NCBI GenBank assembly: GCA_949318235.1
Contig: OX439135.1
Location: 26,030,550 to 26,094,549 of the forward strand
Reading direction: 5' to 3'
Origin: Ecdyonurus torrentis
Lineage: Eukaryota; Arthropoda; Insecta; Ephemeroptera; Heptageniidae
Length of the DNA stretch: 64,000 bases
The notes beneath the pieces are model-generated. The model worked only from the letters and a program-made list of their open reading frames with translations, had not been told where the DNA came from and did not search any database. Below are positions 59,466 to 64,000 of the stretch, piece by piece. The position numbers were made by a program, and so were the translations under genes. Position 1 is the stretch's first letter; the number at the start of each line of letters is the position of its first letter.

Positions 59466-62400
59466 ATGTCGCCGACGAACAAACAGACTGGACAGGGGAA
59501 ACAACGTCGGCGGTATGTTAGTAAGCGGCCAATACAAGGTTTGGTAACAAAACACCCAAAGCGCCCGTACGATAATTTAGATCCGTTAATGAACCTGAAG
59601 ATATTTAATAGCTATTATATAGCTTTATTAGACACCGGCGCTAAGGTATCAGTCATGAGCAGGGACGTAGCACAAACGCTGAGAGCGAGAGGCGCGAAGT
59701 GGAAACGCGTAGAGGAGAATCTGGCTGTACCGGGCGGTATTCTTAAGGTGGAAGCACGCTTGAAAGTGCACGTGTCATACTATAATGGAAGAGAGATGGA
59801 CACCGCATACATGAACTTTATGGTGCTACCTAACTGCTGTAAGGACGTAATTTTAGGGTTGGATTTTCTGAATGAGAAAAAAGTCTGTATTAACACAAGT
59901 CAACGAGTCTTCACTATGGAGAGTAACCCCCCTGTACCATTTGCGGCGTTACCGGTCCATTGTTGTAGTTCAGTTGAAGCTATTGCGTATGCGAAACATG
60001 CGTGTAAGGATATTCAAGCATCTACACCCATCAAGCAAAAGTTCATCGACCTCATTCAGAGATATTATGATCTAGGTTTGTTTTCACACGAACCGGGGCT
60101 GGTGACCATCGTGCAGCACGAGATCAGAATAAAACCAGGATGTGAGGCTACATCTCGCTTGTTCAGATCTCGTCCGATGACACCTCAGAAAACGAACTGC
60201 TTGTATGATTATGTGAATAAACAAATTAAATTGGGTATTATGAGTGACTGTGAAGAGAGAGGACCTTTTGTTTCGTGTCCCGTGATGGTGGCAAAGAAAA
60301 AACTCCCTGCTGAGGATATTTTTCAACTTCCCAGCGAAGAAGAATTAAGCTCGTCAGATATGAACAAGGACGGGCATACAAAGGACGAGGATGACGTGGA
60401 GTACAGAGTATGTGGGGATTTTCGTTTTGTTAATACTGTGACGGAAGCCACGCCCCACACTATTCCACGGATAGCTGATATTTTCCGTCATATTGGTACC
60501 GCTAAAATATTCTCGTCACTCGATTTAAAAGCAGGATTTAATCAAATCGCGATCAAGAAAGAACATCGTCACTTCACCGCACTCGTCTTACCAAATACAA
60601 AGCGTGTACAGTACAACAGAATGTGCTTTGGGTTGAAGGGAGCTCCCTTCACATTTCAGCACTGCATGGACCGCGTCCTCGGTGAAGATTACCTCTTTTG
60701 CCAAACGTATATTGATGATGTGGTCACATTTTCGAGAGACGTCCTGTCACACTATGACGCGTTGAGCACAGTGCTCGGCAAGTTATATAGAGTAGGGTTC
60801 ACCATTAACCCAGACAAAGTGAAGATTGCGACGACTTCCATCAAGTTGTTGGGAAATGTTGTGGAGGGGGGACGGATGTACCCTGATCCTGATAAAGTGA
60901 AGTCCATCCGCAACTACCCAGCGTTAAGAAAGGTCAAGGACGTACAACGCTTTCTTGGGCTGATGAATTTCTTTAGGTGTTACATCAGTAATTTTGCAGG
61001 AATGGCAAAGGGGATCACCGAGTTGTTGAAAAAGGGAAAGAAATGGGATTGGGGCCCGGACCAAGAACAATCATTTAAGATGTTGAAAGCAGCGCTGTGC
61101 GAGACGACCAATTTAACCTTACCTGACTTCGAGAAGCCATTTGTTTTTCATACGGATGCGTCATATGAGGGCTTGGGTGGCGTCATTATGCAACAACACG
61201 AAGAGGGACTGAGGCCATTGGCATTTGCAAGTAGAACACTTCGTCCAGCAGAGAAGAACTACTGCGTGACTGAGTTGGAGTGCCTGGCAGTAGTATATTG
61301 CTGTGAGAAATTTAAGAGCTACACTGGCGACTCAGAATTCACAATCTACACAGATCACTCAGCTCTGCAAAGTATGCTTACCATGAGCGACCCAACAGGA
61401 CGTGTTAAGAGGTGGGCAATGAGGTTAATGGGGCTCAATGCGACAGTGAAACATCGGCCAGGGTCCAAGATGTGTGTCGCGGATGCTTTATCACGAGCAC
61501 CAGTGGATGCAGAGAGCTCCAGCGACGAGGATAGCTCACCACGAGATGAGCTGTTTCCAATCAAGGATCCACCGTTCATTCATCGCTTGAAGTTCGAGGA
61601 CGCACAAGAGCAACCGACAGCAGAGGACAGGGGTTCGTCCGCACCACACCTGTGTGCATTGTTCCCTATGGAAGACGAGATTAGTGCAGCTGCAGTATTT
61701 CCGGTGCACGTGACGGTTAAGTTTGACCCACAACTGGAACCGAGGTCAAATCATGAGTGCTATCGCTGTAGCATAAATGACCATCGCGTACTGGGAGTGC
61801 GATTACCACAAGAGCCGACTGTGAGATCCATCAGACAAATGGAGTATGCCATGGCCTTGCATCCCGTGGAAGACCTGACATGGCCGACAAAGTGGTACCA
61901 ATGGAGGGACCACCAACAGCGAGACTTCCAGTTGTTGCAAGCTGTGGAGTCCTTACCAAGACATAATCAAATTCGAGGGAGGAAACAATATTTCGTAGAT
62001 CGAAGAGGAGTAATAAAAGTTGCATGGGAAGAGGACGTGGAGCTAATAGTTGTTCCCCAACATATGAGAAAACTAGCATTGCAAGCTATGCACGACCATA
62101 GGATGGCAGGACATCTGGGTCATAAGAAGACATACGACAAACTGAAACGGCAGTATTCGTGGAAAAACATGGAGAAAGACGTGAAAGAGTTCATCAGAGG
62201 TTGTCACGTATGTCAACAAGTTAAGGCGTCCAACTCACCCCCTCAAGGGTTTATGCACTCTACAATAGCACGACGTAGGAACCAATGCGTGTCTGTCGAC
62301 CTGATTGGTCCCCTCATCAAGACTGCTAGAGGAAATCAGTTTGTGTTGGTACTGGTTGATGATTTCACCAAGTACTTTGAGGTGTACCCGTTGAAAAGCG

Positions 62401-63335
62401 CCACGGCCGCAAAATGCGCAGACAAACTGGTCGAGTATTGCTGTAGATTTGGAGTCATGGAAAAAGTGCGCTCAGACAATGGATCACAATTCATCAGCGT
62501 TGTATGGCAGCGAGCGTGTAAGGTGATGGGAATTACACACAAAACCATTGCTCCATACCGACCAAAAGGAAATCCCGCGGAGCGGACCATTAAGAATATT
62601 AAGCTAGTGATTAAGTCCATGATTAACAAACACGAGGAGTGGGATCAACATCTACAAGTAGCAGCTTTTGCCTTACGAACAGCAGTTAACGAAACCACCG
62701 GTTTCTCGCCAGCCAAGTTAACATTTGGCCAAGAGTTAAATAGTCCGTTTGACGTTACTCGGGAACTCGATCCACTGTTTAAGGCAGATGGTTCGCGTAA
62801 AACAGAAATTGAAGTGCGAGTGGAGCAATTACAAGCCATGTTCCAGGAGCATGAGCAAATATGCAACAGAGCTAATGAGAATATTGCTAAAGCACATCAG
62901 GCACAGAGGCAACAGTACAATAAAGGCCGTAGGGAAATGACCTTTGAGGTGGGTGATGAGGTACTACGGAAGACTGTCCGAATAAGCTCCGCCGACAAAG
63001 GAATTGTCGCGTCATTATTACCTTCATATGAGGGTCCCTTTGTAATTTCGCGTCAAATTCAAGAAAACACCTTCGAGCTTAGAGACAGGATGGGTACACC
63101 GATGGGTGTAAGGAATGCAGATCAACTGAAGCCGTACTTCTTCCAGCCTCAGTGGGCTAGAAATACTGACCAGCAAGAAGACAATGAGGAGGGGTCCAGT
63201 GAATCAGCAAGCTCAGAGGATGAAGGAGAAACAGAAGAACAAACTAATCAGCAACAGCAGACTGAGTTACCTCAAACTTCTCATGGAAGACCGCGCAAAA
63301 TACCGACTAAATATAATGATTTCGTTATGTATTAG
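59466..63335 (+). CDS. pol: pol polyprotein (protease, RT, RNase H, integrase)
   Basis: 1289 residues if started at this ATG; the frame is open back to the gag stop. Protease: LLDTGAKVSVMS with D56. RT: FSSLDLKAGFNQI, CFGLKGAPFTFQ and the catalytic YIDD at 415-418. RNase H: FHTDAS with D564, then TELECLAVV and YTDHSALQ. Integrase: zinc-binding H876...H, C913-x2-C916, then catalytic D945, D1004 and E1039 (35 residues between D and E). A GPY/F-like module (LPSYEGPFVI) lies near the C-terminus, followed by an acidic Glu/Ser/Gln-rich tail. All catalytic residues checked are present, so the copy could be functional. No chromodomain is evident. Confidence 0.95.
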   Translation: MSPTNKQTGQGKQRRRYVSKRPIQGLVTKHPKRPYDNLDPLMNLKIFNSYYIALLDTGAKVSVMSRDVAQTLRARGAKWKRVEENLAVPGGILKVEARLKVHVSYYNGREMDTAYMNFMVLPNCCKDVILGLDFLNEKKVCINTSQRVFTMESNPPVPFAALPVHCCSSVEAIAYAKHACKDIQASTPIKQKFIDLIQRYYDLGLFSHEPGLVTIVQHEIRIKPGCEATSRLFRSRPMTPQKTNCLYDYVNKQIKLGIMSDCEERGPFVSCPVMVAKKKLPAEDIFQLPSEEELSSSDMNKDGHTKDEDDVEYRVCGDFRFVNTVTEATPHTIPRIADIFRHIGTAKIFSSLDLKAGFNQIAIKKEHRHFTALVLPNTKRVQYNRMCFGLKGAPFTFQHCMDRVLGEDYLFCQTYIDDVVTFSRDVLSHYDALSTVLGKLYRVGFTINPDKVKIATTSIKLLGNVVEGGRMYPDPDKVKSIRNYPALRKVKDVQRFLGLMNFFRCYISNFAGMAKGITELLKKGKKWDWGPDQEQSFKMLKAALCETTNLTLPDFEKPFVFHTDASYEGLGGVIMQQHEEGLRPLAFASRTLRPAEKNYCVTELECLAVVYCCEKFKSYTGDSEFTIYTDHSALQSMLTMSDPTGRVKRWAMRLMGLNATVKHRPGSKMCVADALSRAPVDAESSSDEDSSPRDELFPIKDPPFIHRLKFEDAQEQPTAEDRGSSAPHLCALFPMEDEISAAAVFPVHVTVKFDPQLEPRSNHECYRCSINDHRVLGVRLPQEPTVRSIRQMEYAMALHPVEDLTWPTKWYQWRDHQQRDFQLLQAVESLPRHNQIRGRKQYFVDRRGVIKVAWEEDVELIVVPQHMRKLALQAMHDHRMAGHLGHKKTYDKLKRQYSWKNMEKDVKEFIRGCHVCQQVKASNSPPQGFMHSTIARRRNQCVSVDLIGPLIKTARGNQFVLVLVDDFTKYFEVYPLKSATAAKCADKLVEYCCRFGVMEKVRSDNGSQFISVVWQRACKVMGITHKTIAPYRPKGNPAERTIKNIKLVIKSMINKHEEWDQHLQVAAFALRTAVNETTGFSPAKLTFGQELNSPFDVTRELDPLFKADGSRKTEIEVRVEQLQAMFQEHEQICNRANENIAKAHQAQRQQYNKGRREMTFEVGDEVLRKTVRISSADKGIVASLLPSYEGPFVISRQIQENTFELRDRMGTPMGVRNADQLKPYFFQPQWARNTDQQEDNEEGSSESASSEDEGETEEQTNQQQQTELPQTSHGRPRKIPTKYNDFVMY

Positions 63336-63635
63336 AGGATAGGAATAGGGCAGGTTTGCAAGAAAAAAAAAAAAAAAAAACTTTTGCAAACTCCCTTTTT
63401 TCAATATCTTTTGGTACGGATGGGGATTTTGTTATATTTGGTGTGTATGTTTAAAATCATGTATAATTGTATGTTATATTTAAATTTTGCTTGTATGTTA
63501 AATTGATCTTTTATACTGGTATAGCTTCACATTCATTATCAGGTACTTATAGTTGCATTATGTGTAATCATGTTATCATAAGAGGGAACTATTTTAATTT
63601 TTTTTTTTTTCCTATTTTTTTTTGTTTTGCTTTCT
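63336..63635 (+). other. Retrotransposon 3' untranslated region
   Basis: AT-rich with poly(A) at about 63363-63380 and poly(T) near 63600-63622. No env or accessory frame. Confidence 0.7.
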
Positions 63636-63645
63636 AAGGGAAGGG
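63636..63645 (+). other. Polypurine tract
   Basis: AAGGGAAGGG lies two bases before the 3' LTR, as needed for plus-strand priming. Confidence 0.8.
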
Positions 63646-63647
63646 TA

Positions 63648-64000
63648 TGTGACAAAATATTGTCTCAGAAGTAATATGTAAGATTTTGGGGGTTATTTTA
63701 GTAATATTAGTAGGCAAGTTCAACATCAAGGCGTCAGGAGTTTGTCGGGAAGCCGAGTGTCGGCATGGCAGTAGCGCTGGCGCGGGGTGTAGAGCGGAGC
63801 CAATCAAATCAAAGCATGGGATGCCGAGTGCGAGCAAAGTTAGTCGTGAATGCGCCATAGCCGAGACCAGGTCGCTTGCTCTGCCTGCCGGCACACGCAG
63901 CCCATCTCAATTGGAAAAACATTTGCAGGAGCAAATGTACGTATAAGCGCTCCGGGTTTAAAGAACAATACAAGCTCGTAACGCCCTGATGTTGATGAAC
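63648..64000 (+). repeat. 3' LTR (first 353 bp; truncated by window end)
   Basis: Identical over its visible length to 54778-55130. The 86-codon frames in both LTRs are copies of the same non-coding stretch. Confidence 0.95.

Larger units (their letters stand above)
54778..64000 (+). mobile_element. Ty3/gypsy LTR retrotransposon, nearly complete
   Basis: The order is 5' LTR, PBS, leader, gag, pol (PR-RT-RH-INT) and PPT, then the 3' LTR, which runs off the window. Integrase lies after RNase H, the Ty3/gypsy order. No env-like frame follows pol. The codon use is far GC-richer than the surroundings. The right flank is not visible. Base content and identical LTR starts point to a recent insertion. 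Confidence 0.93.

Overview
This is AT-rich eukaryotic DNA, very probably from an invertebrate animal and perhaps an arthropod. The evidence is a spliced NACHT-ankyrin gene with canonical GT-AG borders, a Ty3/gypsy (Metaviridae) retrotransposon, LINE 3' ends, a tRNA-derived SINE, long dinucleotide arrays and dozens of non-autonomous DNA transposons. The species cannot be fixed from the sequence. An assembly gap of Ns lies at 18170-18369.

Region 1 (3-5049) holds the only intact host gene. It is a two-exon, plus-strand gene for a STAND-type protein of about 1411 residues. It has an N-terminal domain resembling the Cap4/DUF4297 PD-(D/E)XK nuclease, a NACHT NTPase and eight or nine ankyrin repeats. 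This layout recalls bacterial antiviral STAND (Avs) proteins, and it is the most interesting gene in the window.

Region 2 (5.1-31 kb) is intergenic or intronic and filled with foldbacks and MITEs. Among them are a 1566-bp hAT-like element with a perfect 8-bp target duplication (9021-10586) and a hAT-like element nested in another (27151-27957). Two decayed minus-strand gene remnants can be read. One has three phase-compatible exons at 11591-14234 with one frameshift and one nonsense codon. The other, at 28867-29670, is leucine-rich-repeat-like and is split by a palindromic element.

Region 3 (31-54.5 kb) has no intact gene. It is built from diverged duplicated segments (a decayed tandem array at about 33.9-37.8 kb; paralogous blocks at about 41.6-43.5, 47.9-48.4 and 50.3-53.4 kb) that different MITE families have invaded. 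It also carries a 33-bp higher-order array, a 104-bp array and a 79-bp array. Letter names are used here for MITE families: A (TTAA-flanked), B (TATAGGGTGTATGC ends), C, D, E, F, G (CACTCTAAAAA ends) and H (hAT-like, TAGAGCTGTAAA ends).

Region 4 (54778-64000) is a nearly complete, young Ty3/gypsy element. It has a 5' LTR, PBS, gag with a 24-residue repeat array and a CCHC knuckle, in-frame pol (PR-RT-RNase H-INT) after a single UAA, a PPT and the first 353 bases of the 3' LTR. Those 353 bases are identical to the 5' LTR. A paralogous segment at 49289-49519 shows its empty target site.
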